This document shows, piece by piece, positions 20,798 through 31,363 of a stretch of 64,000 nt of DNA (position 1 is the first letter of the stretch; each line of letters opens with the position of its first letter). Below the pieces are notes generated by a model. The model was not told the origin of the DNA. It did not search any database and was given only the letters and a program-made list of their open reading frames with translations. This DNA is from Orbilia blumenaviensis (taxonomy: Eukaryota; Ascomycota; Orbiliomycetes; Orbiliales; Orbiliaceae), in contig JAVHNS010000006.1 of the NCBI GenBank assembly GCA_036872755.1, positions 1,302,001-1,366,000 on the forward strand, given 5' to 3'. A program made the translations under genes and the position numbers.

Positions 20798-21746
20798 TTT
20801 TGATTATATATTATATGGTCTTCGAAAGAGGCTGATTTGAACTGTACCAATCTCAACGTGCTGTCTAAAGCGATATTGGTGCTTGGTGATTTTTAAATTT
20901 TAATCATTTGCTAGAAGCCTTCATGTATTTATATATCGACGGATTTTCAACCGCGACGGATTTATGATGGTATATCCCCTTTTCAAAAAAATCTAGGAAT
21001 CCAGGCCCCAAAGTCAAATTCACGCCCTGAAACGCGTTAACGGACTCAAAATTGACCCATCACATGAAAGTTACATCGGAGAAATCTAAAGCGTCGGATT
21101 AAATTCTACCGTGGGAAACACACCCGCCCGTAAACATGTCGCCATTTTCTACCTCAAGGTTTCGAACCATGGTCCAGAAGTGACTGGTCTGCATAAAAGT
21201 GTATTTATGGGTAGAACAGCGGGATATGCATCCCCACATTGTCGAAACGATGCTACATGCCTAATTATTCCAGGGTCGGGGCGGCATGTTCCGGAAGAAA
21301 TAAGCTTTCGCCCAGAAAGCTTGGACCCACACCCCTGGAAACTCCTCCTGGTGACACTAGCGGCCGCCAAAGCCGGCTGAACGGGCCGGGTGCAAAGAAT
21401 GTCTTGTAGATGAGATGAAACTGTTCGAAAATTCAGGAATAATGATTTTGAAAGGAACGTCGAACGGATCGCACAAAAGTTTTACCATTTTTTTTTTGGT
21501 GGCATTTTGTGATGGGCATACGTCAGCTTTTGGCGGGAAAATATCGCCCGTTGTTTTCATGTTGAAAATTATTCGGTGACCATACACGGAGATAGCTGGT
21601 ACGTAATAACTTTGCTTCGATAGATACATACAGACAACGCTCGCTAAAAATCCCAATTGAAATAACACATCACTTAGGTAGGTACTTAGTCCCGTACTAT
21701 ATGGCGCCTCGGTAGAAAGATGGCAGATACCAGTATGTACGATCTT
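20798..21746. other. Intergenic
   Basis: Promoter of the polygalacturonase and 3' flank of the CorA-like gene, both on the minus strand. Short open frames on both strands lack protein character. Confidence 0.4.
20926..20935 (-). promoter_or_regulatory. TATA box candidate for the polygalacturonase
   Basis: TATATAAATA on the minus strand, about 130 nt upstream of the polygalacturonase ATG. The spacing is typical for an inducible secreted-enzyme gene. Confidence 0.5.
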
Positions 21747-23640
21747 TTATACTTCCTCCTTTTCCGGTTCCTCGGGAGCACCCGTCAGTTTAGTCTTCAA
21801 CTTTGAGCGGTATGCTCGAAGGTCTTCAAGTATCTTCCTTCTAAGAACGAAGGCTCCACATATAAAAGTCAAGAGAGTGAGGGCAACAGCTATAAGAATA
21901 TATAGCCAAAACTGCGAGACGACGTGGAATTTATCATAGCCCATTTCATCGGTCTTCACCTCGACGAGATTGGAGCTGAATATGGTCTAGCGTTGTTGTT
22001 TAGTAAGAACTAGTATGGAGCTTCATGAAGGCATGCCACGTGGATTTAGGAGTGACCAGGGGGGAAGACATACTGCGACAAGTGAGGCGGGAAGGTATAT
22101 CGTGGCTATCATGCTTAGCAATTTCAAGATAGTCGAATCTTCTCTGCCTTGCTGTGCAATTCGTCCCATGAGACCTAGACTCTGTTGCATTGCTTGGTTT
22201 CCCGCCAATGTAACTTTGTCGTTAAGAGAGCTTAGGATATTGAATAGCTAGGGGTAGTGCATTAAAATTAGCCTGGATTTCATTACTAAATAAGATACTT
22301 GTATTCGCACGTACCAGATCAGACGTCCCTTTCAAGTGTTCGGTCATGAGAAGGATATTGCGTCGGTGCAAATGAATCTCCGCTTTGTAGTTCGCAATTC
22401 TTGTAGTCAGTATATCAGGGAAATGTGCCGCGATACCATCAGCCAAAGCATAATTTGAGTCTAAGACCGAGATTGCGCGCAGTAATCTTCGACGAACACG
22501 TTGAACCTTCTGAGCAGCTTGGAATGTTGCCTCCAGGTCACTTTCGCTCGGGAATTTGATACTAGATAATGTTGCTCTGTCATCCTAAGGTTCTCAAGAT
22601 GTTAGAGCAGGGGTTTCCCCTATTAAATTGGAGTTGCGGATTATAATTACTGGGTCGTCGACTTCTTCCCAGGACCACTCAACATAATCCGCCCAGCTAC
22701 TCGCCAGCGACTCAAGAATATCCAGATGAAGTGAACAGGAATCTTCAGCCGATGTGCTCTGGTTTTGCGCCCTCCTCTCCAAGGTGTCTTTAAGCTCATT
22801 GTACACGCTTGCCGAAGGTTGTAGCAGAACCCACACTGACTTCTCTGTTCCTACTACTGTTTGTTGACAGATGCCAATCTGCCGCACTGACCAGGGATTC
22901 TTGGGTGACCGGTCGTGTCTTTCCACATACCGTACGACATACGACAGTTCTAGGGAAAAAGAAAGAAAGAAAGAAAACCGTTGAATCAGCATTCGGGCTG
23001 CCATGTTAGCTATCAATATTCCAATTTACCTACCAGACATACGGTTATTGCAACGAAGCGGCTTTAGCGCTGTTGGCGAGGTGTAGTATCCATCCCAGGC
23101 GCGGTGTTCATCATGACGCCGCCACCCAAACGACGTCACGACTCTAAGAAAACGTGTAGACAAGTTATGGCCGTTGATTATAAGTTGAAGTCCCTGCTCC
23201 GAGATCTTTAGCCGACTTAATGTATTCCGTTGCCGTATGATACTATATCAATCTGTTAGGAGTTTAACTAAATTGGTGAATATCCAGGTCTGGGCGCCAA
23301 GCCACCATACTAAAATGCTTCCTTTGCCCTGTCTTGATTTTCCTGGATCCTGATTTTAGCCCAAAATGCTAGCCAAAGATAAGATATATGCTTTGGGTTC
23401 ATGTTAATCAAGTACCTCTATTAAACCAACAAGTTGTTGTAAGGACTCGTTACTTTCAATCCATCGGCGGTCGAGATGTTCGTAATCATTCAAGATCCGG
23501 AGACATTCGACGTTGTTGACGCCCTCTTCAAAGAGGTCGGAACAGTGCCTTTGGAATCTTCTTCGGTGGGCGTCGTCAGGCATTGAATTTGCAGCTAACA
23601 TTTCCTCGAGTGTATTCATCCTGTAATTATTATATGCCAA
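21747..23640 (-). CDS. CorA-like membrane protein (fungal CorA family)
   Basis: A multi-exon gene. The exons I can fix are 23640 to about 23416, 23242-23034, 22949-22651, 22584-22315, 22247-22074 and 21986-21747. The join between the first and second (23245-23420) is unresolved and probably hides one short exon. The frame of the fixed exons requires it. The soluble part has blocks usual in fungal CorA-like proteins: RNTLSRLKIS, AWDGYYTSP and SPKNPWSVRQIG. A long helical stretch leads to the membrane. The C-terminus has two transmembrane helices, LLSMIATIYLPASLVATIFSS and FWLYILIAVALTLLTFICGAF. Bacterial CorA has a GMN motif after the first helix for Mg2+ selectivity. It is absent here, as is common in this fungal branch, so ion transport is unproven. 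The basic tail after the last helix would face the cytosol. Confidence 0.8.
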
Positions 23641-24291
23641 CGTTGACGACGCTTTGAGCGCGTGTTGTGTGGTGATGAAGGATTAATGGGAAGGTAAGGC
23701 TGTAGGCGAGAACAGACAATTGTGAGTTGGCGGATTCGGCAGTCCACCATCCTTCAAAGTGGTTTAGCTGCTGTAGAATCTATCATCTCCACTGATTGGT
23801 TGGATTGCAACTGTTGCAAAAGGTGCATGCACCTTGCCACAAATGGTTTACGCACGTGTTGCATGGTGGCTGGACACTAACTAGTAGTCAGCATAAAACA
23901 GCAGTCGGTGCGGGGGAGCCTCACAGATCGCCATGCCCAGTTTAAGTGGCTGTTCCCAGATAGCCGTGGCGGGGCTCGACTAAATGTATGCTGTACCCCG
24001 CCACCGCGGCCCGCAGGATAAGTCATTCGTCTATCACTTCGACGATATCACGTCCAACCTAGAGGCAGCTGGCAGGACAGCGGCAAACGAAATAATTTTC
24101 GATCTGGAAACGAATTAAGTGTCGCTGACGTATTATTCGGAAGACTCTTTCACTACGCCTGCCCTTATTTAAGGGGTTCTGGCTCCGGAACTAAGAAAGC
24201 TCTCCGAACGCACCGTTCGAACTCATCACGACAAATTTATTCCTCTTATCTCCCCAATTTGACGCTACAAATTCTATATTTTTTAAAGAAT
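23641..24291. other. Divergent intergenic region
   Basis: Promoters for the CorA-like gene (minus) and the small orphan (plus). No repeat or RNA gene is recognised. Confidence 0.4.
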
Positions 24292-24655
24292 ATGCCAGAA
24301 TATAGGTTAAAGATCTCATCCAGATACCTTCGTGAGGATATTTTGGCCCCTCAGCTCAGGAAGTGGTTTGGGAATGGCAAAACTACTTGGGAAATAGTAA
24401 GCACCTTATCGAGCTCATTTAATTTGACCAAAGGCTGCCGATACAGGTTCTAACCATGAAGAAATAGGTTGATGATGAATTCCTCATTATTCAGTTACTC
24501 GACCCGAATGCCCAGTTTACCAAGGTGAGTGTGATAGGTCTATGAAGCCGTCTCCGTAGGCGCCAGGTGGTTTTCCAAGGGTAACATTCATTACTAATGA
24601 GATTTGATATGGGTAGGCTCAGCTAGATTTCATCGAAAGAAACTGTTACGAATGA
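24292..24655 (+). CDS. Small 66-residue orphan in three exons, next to the kinase-pseudokinase
   Basis: Exons 24292-24396 (35 codons), 24468-24524 (19 codons) and 24617-24655 (13 codons with stop) are all phase 0, with GTAAGC and GTGAGT donors and TAG acceptors. The deduced protein has alternating charged and hydrophobic residues, two Trp and a C-terminal helix (AQLDFIERNCYE). It would form a small helical domain, with no signal peptide or membrane segment. Three phase-0 exons giving one coherent sequence make chance unlikely. The family is unknown. It lies 236 nt upstream of the kinase gene on the same strand. A functional link is possible, and an alternative is that it is a lost or separate N-terminal domain of that gene. 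Confidence 0.6.
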
Positions 24656-24891
24656 ACTACCAGATGTTCTCTCGAAGTCCCTTGATATATTCCTAAATTT
24701 ATTACAACCTGTTGTTGCTATATTCCTCGAATCTTACTTGCAATCGTTCTATTGTTCGTTGTTTTCCTCCTCTTTAATTTTAATTTACTGTGGTAGACAA
24801 AGCCCCGAAGCTAAAGTACTACCATACTTACGTACCCCTCCTATCCATTTCTCTTTTCCTTATTGTTTTCTTGGTCAGATTATAAATCACA

Positions 24892-27854
24892 ATGTCCTTA
24901 CGCGAAGAACTTGAGACGCAGCTGTGTGTGTGCGAGGATGGCGGAAATGGGGGAAAGCGCAGATTCATGCCCTTCCAGCTTTTCCGGAGCGTCTTGACTC
25001 CCGAAAAGATAGAGGCCTCTATACTAGATATCGAGGGGTTTAACATGGAATTCTTCGAAAAAAACGATGTAATAAAGTGGGTGACATCACATGGAAGGCG
25101 AATATTTGGTATTCTCGTCTTATTGGGTGGGAAAGAGCATTTTATCACAAAGTTCATCGGCCGCGACTTCCAAGGGACGAAGTTTGACGAAAAACTTCCT
25201 TTCAGCATAGCTGAGTTGGAAGACATCGCGCCAGAAATAGCTGAGGAATTCTACGAGAGACAGTGGGAATTCGTGTCACCTGTTTGGTCGAAAAACGCAA
25301 TGCATAGAGAGCTACCTTCAGACGTTCGCCTGCCCTTCACAAAAAACGAAAGATTGGGCCAGGGTGGCTTTGGTGTAGTCTATGAGATTACATTACACCC
25401 GCAGCATCAACGGATGGCCCTTTTCCCTGAAAACAAAGTAAGTCCACGGCTCCATCATGTAGTTACATATATAAAGGGAGAATATGATGTCTGACATGAA
25501 CGGTTCAGGGCCAAAAGATAGTACGCAAAGAGTTTAAATCCGCAGCCCCCAGATTATATAACGAATCCGGGCCAGGTTCGAGGTCTAACACAGCTGGCCC
25601 GGAAGACGATTATGACAAGGAGCTTAAAAACCTTCGTATTCTAAATGAGCTGAAACATCCTAACATCATTGAATTGGTTACCTCATATACATATCGGGGA
25701 AAGCACAACCTCGTCTTCCCGCTAATGGAGGGCGACCTCGGTACACTGCTACGAGCCGACCGCGCGGAGTATCCCTCGTTCCAACAGGATAAGACCTTCT
25801 TGGTTGCTCTTTGCGAGTTATCCTCAGCCATCGAGAAGGTGCACTTCTATACATCAGAAAAATTCGATATCAACCTGATGGGCTGCCACTACGACCTTAA
25901 GCCTAAAAATATTCTCGTCCAAGGATCAACCTTGGTGCTAGCAGATTTTGGACTCTCCCGGCTGTCTAGAGACAGTGATCAACAGCAATTTTCCGGTGGA
26001 GGAAGCGACTATTGTGCCCCGGAGTGCGCTGACGCAGACAGAGATTTTGAACGGAATGCTATCGACCGGTCCAGTGATGTGTGGTCTTTTGGGTGCATTA
26101 TCTCAGAAATTCTCACCTATATCCAGGGAGGCTCTCCAGCTGTGGGGGAATTCCGGGCAAGGCGCAAAGTACAGCATGTGAGTGGTAAAAGAGCATCGAT
26201 TTTCCATCACTGGAACAAAGGGCAGAATCAGGGTTTTCATGATTATTTAAACCACCTTGAGACGAAGCAAGATCACTTTAGCCGAAATATTGTCAACCTG
26301 ATCCGAGGTATGACCGCCCTCGACCAGAAAGCTCGCCCCAATGCGAAAGAAGTAACACTCGCTTTACGGAAAATCACTGTTCGGGCATACTATTTCTCCG
26401 TTTGGACACTTTACAAGAAGCTTAAAAAACAGCTCGGAGACTCTTTTGAAGCTTATGCTGAGTACATGCGAATACAAAGCTGGGGAGTTGTACTTAAGCT
26501 CCTTAAAGAAAATGGAGATGAGATTGCGATATCTGAATCTGGTCTCAGAGATGAAATGCATTTAGTCGAAATTTATAGGTGCCTGGCAAAGATTCAATCG
26601 GAATTAGAGGATACAATTGAAAGATGTCACGATTCAATTTCCCCTCTTTTTACATCGCTACGGTCTTTAGGCGATGAAATATATAGCCTCCTGCCCTCTG
26701 AGCTCTATATGAGTGCGAAAGCACATTGGGAAATCGAAATGGTGCGCTCAGAAGATCTGGGGGATTTGCTTGAGACGGCTCAGGGGGCGGAAGAAGTGAA
26801 TACAAGGATTGCAACATTGGCCCGAATAAAACGCATGTCAATTCTAGCCGCCAATCCGAAGCCGAGGCCTTCAGAAACCGATGGCAGCAGTATGGAAATT
26901 GAATCTCGACTCGTTAAAGAAGGGAAAGCATTCGGAAGCCACACATATACCTCAATTCAGGATGGACATACGCGGAATGTTCTAGTTGAATGGATTCGAT
27001 ATAACAAGTTTGAAACGACCATTTTTGAAGGCTTGATTGATCGGATTGAATCCCTCACATCCCTCCTAGGCTCAGCTAACAATCCTGCTGATTTTCGGAT
27101 CCTTCGCTGTTCAAACTATGTTCACAAGCCTGGAGATAGTGCCTTCGGCCTGATATTTGAGCTTCCAGACGTATCTGTTGCTGTACCAAAAAGCTTGGCA
27201 ACTGTCATTGAAGAGACAAGCAAGTTTCGGGAGCGGCCTTCACTTGGATCCCGTTTCAGCCTCGCGCTGACACTTGCGCGTTCACTATCTGGGTTTCACA
27301 AAGTTGGTTGGCTGCATAAAAGTATCTCGGCATACAATGTTCTTTTGTTGATTCCTTCTTCAGCCGCAGCCAGCACTATCGCATCTAATTGGCTTGAAGA
27401 GCCTTACTTGATTGGTTTCAATCACAGCAGACAAGATGATGCTCTCGCTTTCACATTGGGACCAGATGACAACAAAAAAGCGATTCAGTACTACCATCCA
27501 GATTACATCCAGGCGTCAGGGCCCGGGTCCAAGGCTCCATATCGTTTGCAATATGATTACTATAGCTTAGGTCTAGTCTTACTCGAGATTGGACTATGGG
27601 GGAGCCTATCTAACCTGGGCCAGATTGGTAAACGAGGCCCTAATTCCAACCGTGAAATGCGAGACTACCTGCTACAAAAACGAGTGGTTTTGCTTGGCCA
27701 CACCATGGGCGTCGAATACCAAGCTGCAGTGCATGCATGTCTGAAAGGATTTGAGTTAGTTCAGGATGCCGGACCGGGTTCAACCAAAAATACGGTACTG
27801 CAGCTTAAATTTGAAGAAGAGGTTCTTCAGCGCCTGCACAGATGCCGTGCTTAA
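24892..27854 (+). CDS. Tandem protein kinase-pseudokinase
   Basis: Exons 24892-25437 and 25509-27854 give 963 residues. Residues 1-~145 are an N-terminal region of unknown fold. Residues ~150-440 are a Ser/Thr protein kinase. It has a glycine loop LGQGGFGVVYE (155-165), a candidate ATP lysine in KIVRKEF just after the intron, catalytic HYDLKPKNIL (Asp311), DFG (328-330) and CAPE (351-354). All needed residues are present, with Tyr replacing Arg in HRD. About 440-700 is helical. About 740-940 looks like a degenerate kinase lobe, as in fungal HeLo/prion-inhibition associated proteins (DUF7580-like). It has HKSISAYNVLLL in place of the catalytic loop, GFNHS in place of DFG, and YDYYSLGLVLLEIG as the F helix, so it is probably inactive. 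Cytosolic signalling with the pseudokinase as regulator or sensor is inferred. Partner and substrate are unknown. Confidence 0.85.
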
Positions 27855-28986
27855 ATCAGTATTTAGGTGTTTTACTAGTTTGTGGCATGTACTTTACAGC
27901 TCGAGAATCTCGCTACTTGTTCTGTAGTCTTGTCTTAGAATTTCAGCTTCGTCAAGTAATTCATATGACTTTAGACAAATCAGAGTGTCTACATGCACTG
28001 TAGTACTAACACGTAATTGATATTGTGATACGTAAATTTATTCATTTTATAAATTGCCGCGCTGTTCGTGGCTTAGCTCTGAGCCCCTGATCAATCGATC
28101 TCGCGTACATATATCTACAGATAACAACACTGCGTAATCACCTTCCAATTGGGAGCTTGTCATCGAACCGCAGACTTTTGATCTGAAACATAATCCTAGC
28201 TTCTATCGCAACAATCCTGTCTAAGACACTTATATGACCAGACTACTTGTGCCGCTTCTTGTATGGAATTCTTATATTAGGGCAATAAGGTACAATATTT
28301 CTTCAGCCCGAGAAGGACTAAGATCTTGGCGGAGCTAGCTTTCAGAGCTTTCTACTGCTCGTTATAAGTTACTAACTTAGGAAATATAGGAGTTAAGCGA
28401 TGTCAAGATTGTTGGAGACTTTGGTCATGTTCTCTGTTATTACTTTTATCATTACCCTCGGTCGCAGACGCCAGTCAGCTACAAGTATATGCAATATAAT
28501 CTTGACACGGCTTAATTAAAACTTGTAGTTAACATTGATGTTTATATTTTCAGCTCGGTTATCAATTCCAGAAATCTGAATATTTTGGAAATGATGAAAT
28601 GAAAAGAGAGGGCATCAACAATAGGTGCTGGAAAAGGAATATGGATAGTCAAGCTTGCAAGAGATATCATCAACTTTACTCGAAAGCCCATCTTGTGTGC
28701 AGTCCCAAACGTTTAAACAGATATCTATAAGGGATCTAGGTCTATGCATCATGTGCGCTAACAATTAAATCAAAGCATCCTATGTATCCTCAGGTGCGCC
28801 GGGGTCATATCCATACAGATCGCCTAGTACTGTTGCATATTCCTGCCGGGCCCATACAGCTGTTATTACTTTTGGTTCTACGTTCTTATCCTAGATTTTG
28901 GGTTATCCCCGTGCAAACTAGACTCCGGATCCACAAACAAGAGTAGCCTTTTTACGAGACTGCCACAAAACATGTACAGCTCAAGG
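27855..28986. other. Intergenic between convergent genes
   Basis: About 1.1 kb of AT-rich DNA with no open frame of note. I see no repeat family. It could hold a decayed element, but nothing is recognisable. Confidence 0.4.
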
Positions 28987-30202
28987 CTACGCTAAATTAA
29001 TTTCTTTATTCACATAATTCACCATTTCAATAAGGCCCCTTTCCCCCAGACCCTCAATTAATGTACTAATCCTCCCATCTTGTAAATCGATTCTCCCATT
29101 CCCAATTGCTTCCAACAGAGTCTTTTGATCAAAAACCCCTACTAACTCCTCCCGAACCAACGCCCCCCTTCCGAGTAGAAACTGAATGTCCATGATATCA
29201 GTATTTTGTTTCGTGATACCGCGGCGATTAGGCAATGCGTTCAGCTTTTGTATCAGCTGAACGTCATCACAAGCCACATTGTATCCACCACACTTCATAG
29301 AAAAGGGCTCAATCCCCTTAAAGAGCCTTGTACGAACACTGACCCTAACGCCAGTTGCCTTATCAACGGCGTTAAACCCCCTTTCGGTAATCTTGTTGAT
29401 CTTAAAGCCACAACTTTCTATCTTTGTCCTCAGTAGCGTCAAGTAGCTTGGTTCCGAGACCTCTAAGTCAACATCCTGCAGGTCTAAATGTTAGATAGCG
29501 GGTTAATATAGTATAAGTCTTGAGAATACTTACAGTGTTGCCTCTCCTACTCCCCTTTGTTAAGCCAAAAGGTTGTCCGCGTTATTTATACCTAAACTAA
29601 TCTCCACTATATGCCTGACACCCTTTTACCCGTATCGCAAACCCTCCGATGAAATATAAAATTCCTTCATCGAAGAAGCTCTTTAACCTGTAATGGAGAG
29701 CTTGGGCGACATCCTCTAGTACTTTTGAGGTCTTTGATATATTAGCAATGAATATATTAGACCTTTATACGAGTCAGAAATTGTCTCACTTCATCTATTG
29801 GCATTTCCGTATCCCAACACAGGGATGTATCAATGCCATTCCCTAAAAAAATTATTTCGAAGAAGAATTGTATTAGGATTCTATCGTCGCTGAAAGTTTG
29901 AAGTATCCAGTAGCGAGAAGTCCATGATCTATGCCTCACTTACCATTTAATCCAGGGTTCTCATCGTCATCGGGTTGTGGTAGTGATTCTTCAGAGGATC
30001 CCGTTGAGCTGCCAGTGCTTCCGTCTACCTGATCAAGCAAGGCTTCATTTCCCTGCGCAAAGTCCTCGGTGCAAGGTAAAGAAGTATAGTCTTCTTCACC
30101 GAGAAGAAATGAATATTTCATGTTCATGTCTCGAGAGAATTTGCGAGCCATCTGTCTCTCCGTATTTCTCCTGGATGAGTTTGTCAGAATAATCTGCTCC
30201 AA
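28987..30202 (-). CDS. Nucleotidyltransferase-fold protein with small exons
   Basis: The exons I can support are 29944 and upstream (N-terminus unresolved), 29842-29790, 29731-29630, 29554-29534 (21 nt) and 29475-28987. Phases agree across all of them. The joined protein carries the nucleotidyltransferase signature: IGGFAI, then GSRRGNT from the 21-nt exon, then DVDLEV, which supplies the two metal-binding acidic residues. A ~140-residue C-terminal domain follows. The layout resembles the minimal nucleotidyltransferases that move a nucleotide onto protein, RNA or small-molecule targets. The actual substrate is unknown. Upstream, two frames overlap between about 30100 and 30240 and both look protein-like, so the true first exon and start are open. 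The Gly/Ser/Asp-rich part before the domain is disordered. Confidence 0.6.
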
Positions 30203-30766
30203 TAATTTTTGAGAGGTCTTTATCGGAAATCTTTATCTTTACTTTACGCTACCCATTGTCAAGTATCATGGAGACCCAGCGGCTGTGTGTGGGAAAAGAT
30301 ATAAAGATACACCTAAAGAGGACTGGGTTATGTTTTAAGATTGTATCAATTCTCTCGGGGCCTGCCGGATGAATAACACCCCCCTTTGCCTTTATTGTTA
30401 AAGAAATATTGAAACAAAATATATTTATCAGTATTTTCCGATCTACATTATGTGTAAATAATAGGAATATGTATACAAGGCAAATAAAACGATGTATATA
30501 CTCCGTTACTCCTCCCACGGACTAGGTAATAAAATGAATGCCCCACATATATGCAGCACACTGAGCCCTCGAAGCCCTGACCCGGCACTATATATTATTT
30601 AGTGCAATTTAAAGACAATTCGAAATCATAGTCCAGGATTTGTGCATATAAACATCTTGTCAAATACCGCAGTGTTATCTTGTGATATACGGTCCCTTAT
30701 CGCCTTCAGTTTGGGCGGGTAGTCGTCCGGACTTTTCAAATACTCTTCTAATGGTTCTCTTAGCCT
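30203..30766. other. Intergenic
   Basis: Between two minus-strand genes. The part near 30203-30245 may still be coding for the N-terminus of the nucleotidyltransferase-fold gene in another frame. The rest shows nothing. Confidence 0.35.
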
Positions 30767-31363
30767 TCATGCCACAAGTGTGGTTGCTTCAGTGAGAAAT
30801 CTACGCTTTAGACCGCTCATTCGCCAACGGCCTTTTTCAAAACCTGTGAAATGTTGTGTTTTCGTCTCATTTCGGCATGCTAGAAGAGCATCTAAGAGAC
30901 TGGAAAATGTCGGCACTCCGACTTCATTGTATTTTAAGGGAAGCTCGAAGTAGCTAGGTGGTTTCATTATTGACGTGGGATTTGTAGTGTCGAAGTGGAA
31001 AACGGTATCCGGAATCAGAATGATATAGTTCGCCGTTGTACGGAGCTTCTTAGCTGAAGCTAGCAGGATGCAGTCGTCGGAGTAGTGGGGGAGTAGTTGA
31101 TCTTGATCAAGTGGAAACACTATCTGTGTGAAGATAGGGAGAGATTTTGTTAGACGTTCCGCCGCCGCCTGAAGATAGGCCTTTGGAACTAGGATTTCCA
31201 TTGAGTCCCAGATCATTGAGGGTACTTCATGGCATATTTCCGCATCAATACCCCAAACAACATGGGGTATGTTGGATGATCCAAGAACTAGTGGAGGAAC
31301 GAAGCGAAGCTTAGCTGCGGCAGGCTGCAGAGGTGGCGTTCGGTCGTTGTAATCCCAAACCAT
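30767..31363 (-). CDS. Orphan 198-residue protein, possibly nucleotidyltransferase-related
   Basis: A single open frame with a clear ATG. An early block, SSNIPHVVWGIDAEICHEVP, and a following IWDSMEILVP strand resemble small fungal proteins that I loosely associate with degenerate nucleotidyltransferase-like folds. In these a GxDAE-type motif opens the domain. This is recognition from memory, not a firm assignment. There is no signal peptide or membrane helix. The C-terminus is basic (KGRWRMSGLKRRF). It lies 0.6 kb upstream of the nucleotidyltransferase-fold gene on the same strand, which may or may not be meaningful. Confidence 0.5.
   Translation of the reverse strand: MVWDYNDRTPPLQPAAAKLRFVPPLVLGSSNIPHVVWGIDAEICHEVPSMIWDSMEILVPKAYLQAAAERLTKSLPIFTQIVFPLDQDQLLPHYSDDCILLASAKKLRTTANYIILIPDTVFHFDTTNPTSIMKPPSYFELPLKYNEVGVPTFSSLLDALLACRNETKTQHFTGFEKGRWRMSGLKRRFLTEATTLVA

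Noticed and set aside
28987..29554. Nucleotidyltransferase-like gene as a pseudogene
   Set aside because: Reading the DNA straight through meets stops, but removal of phase-consistent introns restores the full NTase signature, so a live multi-exon gene is the simpler view.
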